DNA of 64,000 nucleotides from JADMIH01 sp036399775. GTDB lineage: Bacteria > Chloroflexota > Chloroflexia > QHBQ01 > JADMIH01. The notes below the pieces were generated by a model that made no database searches, had not been told where the DNA came from, and saw only the letters and a list, made by a program, of their open reading frames with translations. Position 1 is the stretch's first letter. Every line of letters begins with the position of its first letter. The translations under genes and the position numbers were made by a program. Shown here one piece after another: positions 18,231-26,945 of this stretch. The stretch spans positions 50,112-114,111 of the forward strand of contig DASWMJ010000066.1 of the NCBI GenBank assembly GCA_036399775.1, given 5' to 3'.

Positions 18231-21200
18231 ATGAAAGGTCGTTCGTCACTTTCAATCTGGACCATGATGGCGCTTGCGTTGAGCATGGTCCTCGGCATGA
18301 GCCACGCCCTGGGCGTCCTGGGCGCGCCCACAGCCGACGGCGACCTCGACCCCAGCTTCGGCGTGGGCGGCAAAGTAACCACTGCCTTCCCCGGAGGGAG
18401 CGACATAGCGCGTGCCGCCATAATCCAGCCCGACCAGAAGATCGTCCTGGCGGGCGGTTCGGGCACGCACTTCTCCCTGGCGCGCTACAACCCTGACGGC
18501 ACTCTCGACCCTTCCTTTGGGAGCGGCGGCAAGGTAGGCGCGAGCTTTGGCGCGAACCGCGACCAGGCTAACGCCCTGGCGCGCCAACCTGACGGCAAGC
18601 TCGTCGCGGGAGGCATCGTCTTTACGGACAGGCTCACCGGCCACTTCGCCCTGGCACGCTTCAACGCAGACGGAAGCCTGGACGCTACCTTCGGCAATGG
18701 CGGCAAGGTGATTACGCAGATTGGCCCTGATGACGGTGGGATCAATGCTGTCGTAGTCCAACCCGGCGGCAAGATCGTAGCGGCAGGCTCGACAACTGAT
18801 ACTTACTCGAAGTTCGTCGTCGTTCGATACATGCCGAACGGCGCGCTCGACACAACATTCGGTGAAGGTGGCATAGTCGTCAACGAGATCAGCCGCGACA
18901 GCGTTGCCTACGCGCTCGCACTACAGGCAAACGGCAAGATAATAGCCGCCGGTAGAACGTCGGAGTTAGCCGGGGAAGAGAGCGTATATGACTTCGCCCT
19001 GGCACGCTACTTACCCGATGGAACGCTCGATAGCTCCTTCGGCGTTACCGGCACGATCGCCACTGACTTCGGTAGAGGAGAGACTATACGCGCTATTGCG
19101 ATACAGGGCGACGGCAAGATCGTAGCTGTGGGGTACACCACGGACGGCCCATACTACGATTCGGACTTCGCTTTGGCACGCTACGAGCGCGACGGCTCCC
19201 TGGACACGACATTCAGTACCGACGGCAAGGTCGTAACCGAATTCGGTGATGCCAACCCGACTGCCTCCTGGGCCAATGCAGTTGTCATCCAACCCAACGG
19301 CAAGATTGTAGCAGCCGGGCGCACGGTTGATCCAAGCAACGGTATCCCCTATCGCTACGCGCTGGCACGCTACAACGTGGATGGCAGCCCCGATTCGTCA
19401 TTCAGCACGGACGGGAAAGTGGTCGCAGGCACAGGAAGTGAGTTGGACGAGGCCAATGCGCTGGTCTTACAGAGCAACGGCGCGCTCGTCGTCGCGGGGG
19501 CTACGGAAAACGATACTTTTCCCGACTTTAGCCTCATGCGCTTCACGTCAAATGGCACAACCGATACTTCCTTCGGGACGGGCGGCAGGGTCCACACGGA
19601 CCTCGCCGCAGGCAACGACGTGGTCACGGGAGTCGCAATCCAACCTGATGGGAAAATCGTGGCGGTAGGTTCGAGCCAGACCGGCGGGGGGAGCGATTTC
19701 ACGCTGGCGCGCTACATGCCAGATGGCACGCTCGATCCGGCCTTCGGCACCGGCGGCGAGGTCACGACCGACTTCCTGGACACCGCCGATGAGGCCAACG
19801 CTGTGCTCCTCCAGCCCGACGGTAAAATCGTGGCTGTAGGCTACAATATCAGCAACGGTACCGCCGGTGGTGGGTTCGCGCTCGCGCGATACCACCCCGA
19901 CGGCAGCCTCGATCGTAGCTTTGGCGGATCGGGCAAGGTAATGACCTCTCTGGGCACCTCGCTGCTCGGCATTTTGTACGCGGCAGCCCTCCAACCTGAC
20001 GGCAAGATAGTAGTCGCCGGGACCCAGTTGTATGGCGACTGCATGCACTTCTGCACGTCTTATTATGCCGCAGCCCGTTACAATCCCGATGGCACCCTGG
20101 ATACAGATTTCAGCGAAGATGGCCTGGTGGTCCTCTACCAAGGCAACTCGTTAGAACGCGGGCGGGCTGTTGCGGTACAGCCGAACGGCAAGATCGTCAT
20201 AGCAGGTGTCACCTATGTGGGGCAAGGGGGAAGGTTGCAAGATTTCAGCATGGCACGCTTGAATGCAGACGGTAGTCTCGACACCGACTTTGGCGACAAT
20301 GGCAGGGTATACACGGATTTCGCGGAGAATAGAGATGTGGCTTACGCGCTCGCTTTACAGCCTGACGGTAAAATAGTGGTCGCGGGCAGTGCAGGAAGTT
20401 CCAGTTGCAGCAACAATTATTGCGAGTTCCATAGCGCGTTCGGCTTGGCTCGCTACCTGGAAAATGGGGACCCCGATGAGAGCTTCGGCAATGGCGGAAA
20501 AGTGACAACGCAGTTCGCGGATATTGACGCGGCAAACGCTCTAGTCTTGCAGCCGGACGGTAAGATAATCGCGGCAGGGGCGTTCAGCGAGGGCCAGCAG
20601 CAGCGTTCGGGGTTCGCGCTGGCCCGCTACAGCGTCGATGGCGATCTCGATCCAGGCTTTGGAGTTGGCGGTAAGATCACAACCGCCATTGGCAATATCG
20701 GAGGGGCTAACGCGGTTGGCCTTCAACCGGACGGCAAGATCGTGGCGGCGGGCCAGGGGGACACCGACGCAGGCGGCAGGGACTTCGCGCTGGCACGCTA
20801 TAAGAACATGGAACCCCCGCCACCAACCACCACCCCTCACGCGGGGCGCTTCGAGGATGTGCCGCCGCCCAACGCATTCTATCCGTATATAGAGTGCATG
20901 GGCGCCCAGGGAACTATCAGTGGCTACCCATGCGGAGGGTATGGCGAGGCATGCGTCGGCCCAACCAACAAGCCATACTTCCGCACGAACAACAACGTCA
21001 CCAGGGGCCAGCTATCCAAAATAGTAGCCAATTCCGCAGGCTTCAACGAGCCTGTGTCGGGCGTGATGTTCGAGGATGTGCCCACCACCAACACCTTCTA
21101 CGAATTCGTGCAGAGGATGGCAACAAGGGGAATAATAGGAGGCTACCCGTGCGGCGAAGAAGGCGAACCGTGCGGTGAGGGCGCCAAGCCATACTTCCGC

Positions 21201-21506
21201 CCCAACGCCAACGCCACACGCGGCCAAATCTCCAAGATAGTCTCTCAGGCCAGGGGATACAACGACCCCGCTAGCGGCCAGACGTTCGAGGACGTACCCC
21301 CCACCAACAGCTTCTACCTCTACATAGAAAGGCTAACTTCCAGGGGCATCATGGGTGGCTACCCATGCGGCACCGTGCCGAGTGAGCCATGCAGCACACA
21401 AAACCGCCCATATTTCAGGTGGGGCACCAACGCCACCAGGGGTCAGACCTCCAAGATAGTAGCAAACACCTTCTTCCCCAATTGCCAGACGGCGAACAAA
21501 CCGTAA
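18231..21506 (+). CDS. secreted SLH protein with 14 delta-60 (DUF5122-type) repeats
   Basis: The product has 1091 residues. A signal peptide (MMALALSMVLGMSHALG) is followed by 14 repeats of about 55-60 residues with the words QPDGKIVAAG, FALARYNPDG and LDPSFG.GGKV, the delta-60 repeat family, predicted to form a beta-propeller. The array opens with GDLDPSFGVGGKVTTAF and the last unit stops at FALARYKNM, so the first strand can complete the last unit. A proline linker (EPPPPTTTP) leads to three SLH domains from about residue 872. This repeat is unrelated in sequence to the DVWAVG repeat of the three genes before it, yet the unit number is the same. RBS AAGGAG stands before the ATG. Confidence 0.88.
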   Translation: MKGRSSLSIWTMMALALSMVLGMSHALGVLGAPTADGDLDPSFGVGGKVTTAFPGGSDIARAAIIQPDQKIVLAGGSGTHFSLARYNPDGTLDPSFGSGGKVGASFGANRDQANALARQPDGKLVAGGIVFTDRLTGHFALARFNADGSLDATFGNGGKVITQIGPDDGGINAVVVQPGGKIVAAGSTTDTYSKFVVVRYMPNGALDTTFGEGGIVVNEISRDSVAYALALQANGKIIAAGRTSELAGEESVYDFALARYLPDGTLDSSFGVTGTIATDFGRGETIRAIAIQGDGKIVAVGYTTDGPYYDSDFALARYERDGSLDTTFSTDGKVVTEFGDANPTASWANAVVIQPNGKIVAAGRTVDPSNGIPYRYALARYNVDGSPDSSFSTDGKVVAGTGSELDEANALVLQSNGALVVAGATENDTFPDFSLMRFTSNGTTDTSFGTGGRVHTDLAAGNDVVTGVAIQPDGKIVAVGSSQTGGGSDFTLARYMPDGTLDPAFGTGGEVTTDFLDTADEANAVLLQPDGKIVAVGYNISNGTAGGGFALARYHPDGSLDRSFGGSGKVMTSLGTSLLGILYAAALQPDGKIVVAGTQLYGDCMHFCTSYYAAARYNPDGTLDTDFSEDGLVVLYQGNSLERGRAVAVQPNGKIVIAGVTYVGQGGRLQDFSMARLNADGSLDTDFGDNGRVYTDFAENRDVAYALALQPDGKIVVAGSAGSSSCSNNYCEFHSAFGLARYLENGDPDESFGNGGKVTTQFADIDAANALVLQPDGKIIAAGAFSEGQQQRSGFALARYSVDGDLDPGFGVGGKITTAIGNIGGANAVGLQPDGKIVAAGQGDTDAGGRDFALARYKNMEPPPPTTTPHAGRFEDVPPPNAFYPYIECMGAQGTISGYPCGGYGEACVGPTNKPYFRTNNNVTRGQLSKIVANSAGFNEPVSGVMFEDVPTTNTFYEFVQRMATRGIIGGYPCGEEGEPCGEGAKPYFRPNANATRGQISKIVSQARGYNDPASGQTFEDVPPTNSFYLYIERLTSRGIMGGYPCGTVPSEPCSTQNRPYFRWGTNATRGQTSKIVANTFFPNCQTANKP

Positions 21507-21566
21507 TAATGATACGCCTAATACCTCACATGCTAAATAGTAACCGGCAGACCACCCCTCCATCCC

Positions 21567-21679
21567 TGTCATTCTGAGCGAAGCGAAGAATCTCGTCCCT
21601 CGCATACCCTCTTGCCTTGAGAACCGCCTAATAAGCTGCTACGCGAGGGACGAGATTCTTCGCTTCGCTCAGAATGACA
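21567..21679. repeat. inverted-repeat element with 37-bp perfect arms
   Basis: The arm TGTCATTCTGAGCGAAGCGA (start of a 37-nt arm at 21567-21603) pairs perfectly with 21643-21679 around a 39-nt loop. It lies after the stop of the delta-60 SLH gene and before the convergent membrane protein gene, so it could stop transcription from both sides. A single arm of the same sequence recurs at 26946-26982. Translations of this repeat give the well-known artefact peptide CHSERSEESR. Confidence 0.9.
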
Positions 21680-21765
21680 AGGTTACTTTTCCTTCTATCG
21701 TTTCACAATTTCCATTAGTCCACCGCTAGATGTGGGGTGATGTATCTGCCGGCCCCTATTTTGCA

Positions 21766-23049
21766 TCAAGCGGGACTGAAGCAACCCCGCCGACCTCGCC
21801 AGGGCGCGACGTAGCTCGGCTCCCGGCTCACGATATAGTACAAGGCAAATAGTAGCAGTGGTAGACGCCAGTAAAAGAACTGCACCTGCACGCTGCTGAA
21901 GGCGAACCATACCCCGGCCAGCGCCGACGACCAGAGCAACGCGCTAGCGGCATCGCGCACTTTTATAACGCATATACCTATCACTGCTGGCACCAACACC
22001 CAGAAGACTATCGAGGCTACCGCAGACGCTTCCGTGAGGGTGAGCCAGTTCAAGGCGACCATCTGCCCAGCGATGCTCTCGTTCCACTGAGGAGTGCCGA
22101 GCATGGGGAAAGGGAGTTTCGTGCTGTGGTTGAATATGGTAGCGTCAATGAACGCTTTGGGCGAGAGCAGCGCCAAAGGCACAATCAAGATCGCCGCGAA
22201 CCCGGCACCGGCGGCAACTGGTGCCCACAGCTTTGATGGATGCAAAGCCAGAACGCGCCGGCCACTCTGCCGGGCGCGCCACTTGTCAGCGATTGAGATG
22301 ACTAGAGGCCGGACCAGTAACAGCCCCCACGGCAGCGCGAACAGAAAACCGTACTGCTTGGTAGCGAAGGCCATAGCAGCAGCCATAGCGGAGCCGACCA
22401 TGTAGTTTCCGCTATACAGCCACACGGCCAGCGCGATCCAGAAGAGCAGGAGGAAATCGAGTATCCCCTGCATAAGCGGCACCTGAAAGCCCGGCAGAAA
22501 GAGCAGCCACGCCGCAGCGAGCGCGCGGGCGGGCCATTCGCCCAGACGAGAGCGCGCCAGCAAGTAGACGAGCAGCGCGACCCCCAGGTCAGCAAGCAGC
22601 AGACCTATCCGGACGTTGCCCATGAGGTAGAACGGCGCTTCCGCGAACAAACTACCGGGGAAGTAACTGTAGGTCGGGTAATTCTTTATACCCGGTTGGG
22701 CCTCGTAGACCCACGTGTAGACCTGCGTGTATGGGTTCATTCCACGCAGAAGAAAGTCTACGCCCTGGCTGGTGGCCCAGTATACGTCGCTCCAGGTGGG
22801 GCGAGTAGCCCAGTCCCAGCGCATCCACGCCCCAAGAGGCCACGCAAGCGCCCACACCACCGAGGCAGCGCGCCCCCAGGGCATGAGCGTCAGCACGATG
22901 AGTAACAGGTTGACCAGCAGATAGAAGTTTATACGAGGGATAGTTTTCGGCGCGGTATCGTAATAGACGTACATCTGGCCTATCAGCAAGGCCAGCATGA
23001 CCAGCCTGAAGAAGTCGGCGCGAGGCGGTGACAACCCAGGAGAGTGCAT
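21766..23049 (-). CDS. polytopic membrane protein, GT87/DUF2029-like glycosyltransferase candidate
   Basis: The product has 427 residues with about ten hydrophobic segments. After the first segments comes a loop with GVDFLLRGMNPYTQVYTWVY, a pattern common in GT-C type membrane glycosyltransferases of the DUF2029/GT87 group, which use polyprenyl-phosphate sugars outside the membrane. A later stretch FATKQYGFLFALPWGLLL also fits this group. An acidic catalytic residue in the first outside loop (WDWATRPTWSD) is expected for the fold but unproven. The gene is alone on the minus strand, convergent with the SLH operon, and could modify surface glycans or S-layer proteins. The exact family is uncertain. 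Confidence 0.6.
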   Translation of the reverse strand: MHSPGLSPPRADFFRLVMLALLIGQMYVYYDTAPKTIPRINFYLLVNLLLIVLTLMPWGRAASVVWALAWPLGAWMRWDWATRPTWSDVYWATSQGVDFLLRGMNPYTQVYTWVYEAQPGIKNYPTYSYFPGSLFAEAPFYLMGNVRIGLLLADLGVALLVYLLARSRLGEWPARALAAAWLLFLPGFQVPLMQGILDFLLLFWIALAVWLYSGNYMVGSAMAAAMAFATKQYGFLFALPWGLLLVRPLVISIADKWRARQSGRRVLALHPSKLWAPVAAGAGFAAILIVPLALLSPKAFIDATIFNHSTKLPFPMLGTPQWNESIAGQMVALNWLTLTEASAVASIVFWVLVPAVIGICVIKVRDAASALLWSSALAGVWFAFSSVQVQFFYWRLPLLLFALYYIVSREPSYVAPWRGRRGCFSPA

Positions 23050-23098
23050 TACCCCTTACCTGTATTCGTCACCGTCTAAACCCTCCAGCCCAGCCCCA

Positions 23099-23329
23099 TC
23101 AGTGCCTGCCCCCGCAGCCACAACCGCCCCCTCCACAAGCGCACCCGCCACCCGTAGAATAGCTCTCGCCCCCACCCGGTGCGCGCCCAACAGCCGCCAC
23201 AACCGACACCATCCTCTTCACAGGCGAGCCACATCGCGGGCAGGCAATCTCACGGTCGCTGCTACCCATAGGCCGCAGCCTCTCAAACTGCGCCTTGCAC
23301 TCCCGGCACCAATACTCATATATAGGCAT
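23099..23329 (-). CDS. FmdB-family zinc ribbon protein with Cys/Gly-rich tail
   Basis: This small protein has 76 residues. The first 45 are a typical FmdB-type zinc ribbon: MPIYEYWCRECKAQFERL, then IACPRCGSPVKRMVS, giving two CxxC knuckles. Family members are often called regulatory proteins, but their function is poorly known. The tail is unusual: a glycine stretch with five cysteines and a final His (GGCACGGGGCGCGGRH) that could bind metal. GGGAGG stands 6-7 nt before the ATG. The gene lies 49 nt upstream of the membrane protein gene on the same strand and may be co-transcribed with it. Confidence 0.88.
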   Translation of the reverse strand: MPIYEYWCRECKAQFERLRPMGSSDREIACPRCGSPVKRMVSVVAAVGRAPGGGESYSTGGGCACGGGGCGCGGRH

Positions 23330-23343
23330 AGTCTACCTCCCCA

Positions 23344-23452
23344 TGCGTGAAACGTAATCGCTTAATACCTCTGCGGTCCAAACCCATAGAACCTTAGCGA
23401 ACTTTGCGTTTCTTTGCGTCTTTGCGGTTACGTAGTTACGTTTTACGCAATA
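23344..23452. repeat. dispersed CTCTGCGGTCCA / CTTTGCGTCTTTG repeat, copy 2
   Basis: This copy carries CCTCTGCGGTCCAA, CCTTAGCGAACTTT and CTTTGCGTCTTTGCGGTTA in the same order as the copy at 5058-5168. It is bounded by inverted ends: TGCGTGAAACGTAA at 23344-23357 and TTACGTTTTACGCA at 23436-23449, 13 of 14 pairing. It lies between the divergent FmdB and tldD genes. Confidence 0.7.
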
Positions 23453-23561
23453 CATCCGTAGCCTCTGGACACAGCACGCGCCATCCTTTATAACCATTGC
23501 ACGTACCTTTTCTTCACCCGAGATTCTACCACAAATCCCTACCGGAATAGGAGTTGCACGC

Positions 23562-25001
23562 ATGAAAGAGTTTACAGCGCGCGCGCTTGACATGGCGCGG
23601 CAGTTGGGCGCTACCTACGCGGACGTGCGCGTGATGGAGACCCAGAAGGAGGGCATCACGGTCAAGAACGGCACAGTCGAGGCCCTGTCTCTCAACGAAG
23701 AGCAGGGCTTTGGAGTGCGCGTGCTGGCCGGTGGGGCCTGGGGCTTCGCTGGGAGCGCCCTCCTGAATAACGACGAGCTTGAGAAAGTGGTCAGGCAGGC
23801 CGTACAGATAGCCATGTCCAGCGCCCGCGTGCGCCCAACCCCCGCCGACATTGGCCCTCCCATGCGCTACGTGGACCAGTACCGCACCCCCATCGAGATA
23901 GACCCCTTCAAGGTACCCATCGAGGAGAAGTTAGGCTTGCTGTCGCTCGCCAACGAGAACCTGCGTAAGGTAGTGGGCATCGTGGTCGCCACTACGGGCA
24001 TGGACGCCGCCCGCAACAGCATCATCTTCGCCTCCACCGAGGGGAGCTACATCGAGCAGGAGCTATACAACATAGGCTGCCACATGGAGGCAACCGCCGT
24101 GCGTGAGGGCGAAGTGCAGAATCGCTCCTATCCCTCGTCACTACAGGGGCAGTCGGCCTCCGAGGGGTACGAGTTGGTGTTGCGCTGGGACCTTCCGGGC
24201 AACGCCGAGCGCATAGCAAGGGAAGCCGTAGAGCTTTTAAGCGCGCCCCAATGTCCTTCCGGCGTCAAGACGGTGGTGATAGACTCGTCGCAGGTCGCCC
24301 TCCAGATACACGAGTCGTGCGGCCACCCTATCGAGCTTGACCGCGTGATGGGTATGGAAGCCTCCTTCGCGGGCACCTCTTTCATGACCCTGGACAAGCT
24401 GGACAACCTCAAGTACGGCTCGGACATAGTGAACATAGTCGCAGACGCCACGCTCCCCAATGGCCTCGGCTCGTTCAAGTACGATGACGAGGGCGTGCCC
24501 GCGCAGAGGTTCGACGTTATCAAGGATGGCGTGTTCCGCAACTACCTGATGGACCGCGAGACCGCCACCATGCTCGGCAAGACCTCCAACGGCACCTCCC
24601 GCGCCGACGGCTGGAACCGCATCCCGATGATCCGCATGACCAATATCTCCCTCATGCCCGGCTCCGGCACCCTCGATGACCTCATCTCCGAGGTGGACGA
24701 CGGCCTTTTCCTGTACAACAACCGTTCGTGGTCCATAGACGACAAGCGCCTCAACTTCCAGTTCGGCACCGAGATGGCTTACGAAATCAAGGGGGGCAAA
24801 CTGGGCCAGCTATATCGCAACGCCACCTACACCGGCAACACGCCCGACTTCTGGAACAGCTGCGAGCGCATCGCCGGGCCGGAAGCCTGGGTACTGTGGG
24901 GCCTGCCACACTGCGGCAAGGGCGAGCCGATGCAGCTTGGACGCGTAGGACACGGAGCGGCCCCGGCCCGCTTCCGCAACGTCAGAGTAGGAGTGCTGTG
25001 A
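23562..25001 (+). CDS. tldD: TldD-family metalloprotease
   Basis: The product has 479 residues, the usual TldD length. The zinc site is HESCGH in IHESCGHPIELDR at about residues 250-262, with an acidic residue further on in VMGMEASFAG. TldD and TldE together form a heterodimeric protease; in other bacteria it removes leader peptides from modified peptides or degrades unfolded peptides. The N-terminus (ARALDMARQLGATYADVRVM) also matches the family. AGGAG precedes the ATG. The partner gene tldE follows, separated by a hairpin repeat that seems to have split a former stop/start overlap. No peptide precursor gene is evident next to it. Confidence 0.95.
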   Translation: MKEFTARALDMARQLGATYADVRVMETQKEGITVKNGTVEALSLNEEQGFGVRVLAGGAWGFAGSALLNNDELEKVVRQAVQIAMSSARVRPTPADIGPPMRYVDQYRTPIEIDPFKVPIEEKLGLLSLANENLRKVVGIVVATTGMDAARNSIIFASTEGSYIEQELYNIGCHMEATAVREGEVQNRSYPSSLQGQSASEGYELVLRWDLPGNAERIAREAVELLSAPQCPSGVKTVVIDSSQVALQIHESCGHPIELDRVMGMEASFAGTSFMTLDKLDNLKYGSDIVNIVADATLPNGLGSFKYDDEGVPAQRFDVIKDGVFRNYLMDRETATMLGKTSNGTSRADGWNRIPMIRMTNISLMPGSGTLDDLISEVDDGLFLYNNRSWSIDDKRLNFQFGTEMAYEIKGGKLGQLYRNATYTGNTPDFWNSCERIAGPEAWVLWGLPHCGKGEPMQLGRVGHGAAPARFRNVRVGVL

Positions 25002-25002
25002 T

Positions 25003-25105
25003 GAATGCGGAGTGCGGAATGCGAAACAGGGAATCATTGATGCGGAGCAGGCTAAGTGCGCGAGGCGGATCATATTCCGCATTCCGCATTCCGCACTCCG
25101 CATTC
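25003..25105. repeat. octamer-unit hairpin repeat between tldD and tldE
   Basis: Two arms built from GAATGCGG/AGTGCGGA-type units pair perfectly over 21 bp (25003-25023 with 25085-25105) around a 61-nt loop. Outside the arms there are imperfect 14-nt direct repeats, GGAGTGCTGTGATG at 24990-25003 and GGGGTGCTGTAATG at 25112-25125 (12 of 14 the same), which look like a target-site duplication. The first copy contains the tldD stop and the second the tldE start codon. Confidence 0.85.
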
Positions 25106-25122
25106 GAGATGGGGGTGCTGTA

Positions 25123-26469
25123 ATGTTAGGCGAGCTAGAGATAAAGAGAATCACAGACAGGGTGCTTGGCCTGTCGGACGCCGACCAGACGGAGGCGGTC
25201 TTCTGGGGCGACACCAGCGCCCTGACCCGCTTCGCCAACAACTACATCCATCAGAACGTAGCCGAGACCAACACCACAGTCAGCGTGCGCCTGGTCGTGG
25301 GCAAAAAGATAGGCGTAGCCTCCACCAACGACCTGTCGGACGAGGGGCTGCAAAAGGTGGTGCGCAACGCCGCCACAATCGCCCGCTTCCAGCTTGATAA
25401 CGACGACTTCAAATCGCTCCCCACGCCGGAAGACGCGGGCGAATCGAGCGCGACCGCTACGGGCTACGTCGAGGCCACAGCATCGGCCAGCCCGGAGTTG
25501 AGAGCCGACGGAGTCGGCGCGATATGTCGCCTGGCTTCCGAGAACGGCCTCACGGCTGCCGGGGCGTTCGCCACCGGCGCGCAGGAGCTTGCCGCCGCCA
25601 ACTCGCTGGGAGTATTCTCCTACACCAACCTCACCAGCGCCAACCTGCTGACGGTCATCATGGGAGAAAACTCATCCGGTTACGCGGACCGCACCTCCAA
25701 AGACGTGGGCGAGATAGACGCGGAGGAAGTGGCCCGCGAAGCCGTAGGTAAGGCGCTACGGAGCAAAGACCCGATCTCCATTGAGCCGGGCGAGTACACT
25801 GTTGTGCTTGAAGAGTACGCCATGTCGGACCTGCTGACGTGGATGGGGTACACGGGCGGCTTCTCGGCTCTGGCTTTGCAGGAGGGGCGCTCCTTCCTCA
25901 AGCCGGGCGAGAAGATCACCGGCGACAACGTCACCATCTACGACGACGGCAACGACCCACGCGGCCTTCCCCTGCCGATGGACTTCGAGGGGGTAGCCAA
26001 GCGCCGGGTAAACATCATAGAGCGCGGTGTAGGCGGCAGCCCCGTTTACGACTCTTACACCGCGGGGCGTGAGGAGGGCAAGCGCTCCACGGGCCACGCC
26101 CTGCCCGCCCCCAACACCTGGGGGCCATTCGCCATCAACCTCTTCATGGAGGCGGGCGACACGCCTAAAGAAGAGTTAGCCAGGGGCATAGAGCGCGGCA
26201 TATGGGTCACGCGCTTCCACTACCTGGGCGTGGTCCACCCCCTCCTCACGATACTCACCGGCATGACCCGCGACGGCACCTTCCTGATCGAAAACGGCGA
26301 GATAACCCGCCCCATCAAGAACCTGCGCTTCAACCAGAACGTCCTGGAAGCCTGGAAAGAGGCGACGCTTGGCAGCGCTCTCAAGCTACAAAAAGGCTGG
26401 GTGGGCGCGACAATGGTGCCCGCCGCGCGTATAGAGAGGTTCAAGTTCGCCAGCGGTACGAGCTTCTAA
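25123..26469 (+). CDS. tldE: TldE/PmbA-family protein, partner of TldD
   Basis: The product has 448 residues. It shares the TldD fold but lacks the HExxxH zinc motif, as expected for TldE/PmbA. Typical words are MDFEGVAKRRVNIIERGVGG, VYDSYTAGREEGKRSTGHA and IERGIWVTRFHYLGVVHPL, with the end FLIENGEITRPIKNLRFNQN. It forms a heterodimer with TldD. I chose the ATG at 25123: the frame is open back to 25012, but that part translates the hairpin repeat. The GGGGG tract before the start is a weak ribosome site that seems to come from a duplicated copy of the tldD end. Confidence 0.93.
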   Translation: MLGELEIKRITDRVLGLSDADQTEAVFWGDTSALTRFANNYIHQNVAETNTTVSVRLVVGKKIGVASTNDLSDEGLQKVVRNAATIARFQLDNDDFKSLPTPEDAGESSATATGYVEATASASPELRADGVGAICRLASENGLTAAGAFATGAQELAAANSLGVFSYTNLTSANLLTVIMGENSSGYADRTSKDVGEIDAEEVAREAVGKALRSKDPISIEPGEYTVVLEEYAMSDLLTWMGYTGGFSALALQEGRSFLKPGEKITGDNVTIYDDGNDPRGLPLPMDFEGVAKRRVNIIERGVGGSPVYDSYTAGREEGKRSTGHALPAPNTWGPFAINLFMEAGDTPKEELARGIERGIWVTRFHYLGVVHPLLTILTGMTRDGTFLIENGEITRPIKNLRFNQNVLEAWKEATLGSALKLQKGWVGATMVPAARIERFKFASGTSF

Positions 26470-26512
26470 ACGCCCAGGACAACGTACTAAAATCACCTAC
26501 CATGCTTGAGAT

Positions 26513-26547
26513 GCGTATAGGTGCCCTCACAACCGGCACCTATACGC
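26513..26547. terminator. hairpin after tldE, possible terminator
   Basis: A perfect 13-bp stem (GCGTATAGGTGCC with GGCACCTATACGC) encloses a 9-nt loop, 44 nt after the tldE stop. No T-run follows on either strand, so a simple rho-independent terminator is uncertain; a transcript-end or repeat role is equally possible. Confidence 0.5.
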
Positions 26548-26789
26548 GTCCTAATACCCCCACGCTTCACAATTAGAGTTCAGGCTTGGTCCAAAAGCTT
26601 ACTCTATCCCCCTTCCCTTCCATCCAACCTAAAATTGTGCAAAACTCGACCCATATTCCCCACCAAATCATGTCCCAAAAACAGCCCCAAATGGGATTAA
26701 GTTAATAGAAGCATGTTTCCGGCTACCGTAGCGCAACAGTAGCCACAAACCCCTGAAGGCCATGAGCCATGACCAAGAGCCAGAGCCAT

Positions 26790-26825
26790 CAACTCAAAAC
26801 TCATAACTCAAAACTCATAACTCCA
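26790..26825. repeat. tandem ACTCAAA/ACTCATA heptamer repeat
   Basis: Five consecutive units of the type ACTCAAA or ACTCATA are visible. The reverse complement (TTTGAGT, TTTTGAGTT) is the unit found at 55262-55297 inside the 5' end of a nucleotidyltransferase gene. Confidence 0.75.
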
Positions 26826-26945
26826 AAGGGGAACAGGGTACCGCTGGTGCCCCTGCCACAAGGATTGATCGTCATCCTCCCAGCTCCCAGGCTAAACTGA
26901 TGCAGGCCAACTAATATGTCAGAAGAGCACCAACCCACTCCCCCT

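Noticed and set aside
25012..25122. Upstream start for tldE
   Set aside because: This part codes only the hairpin repeat and does not match TldE proteins, which begin near the ATG at 25123.
24728..25123. 131-codon frame across the end of tldD
   Set aside because: It is an out-of-frame shadow of tldD that continues into the repeat. It has no protein-like features.
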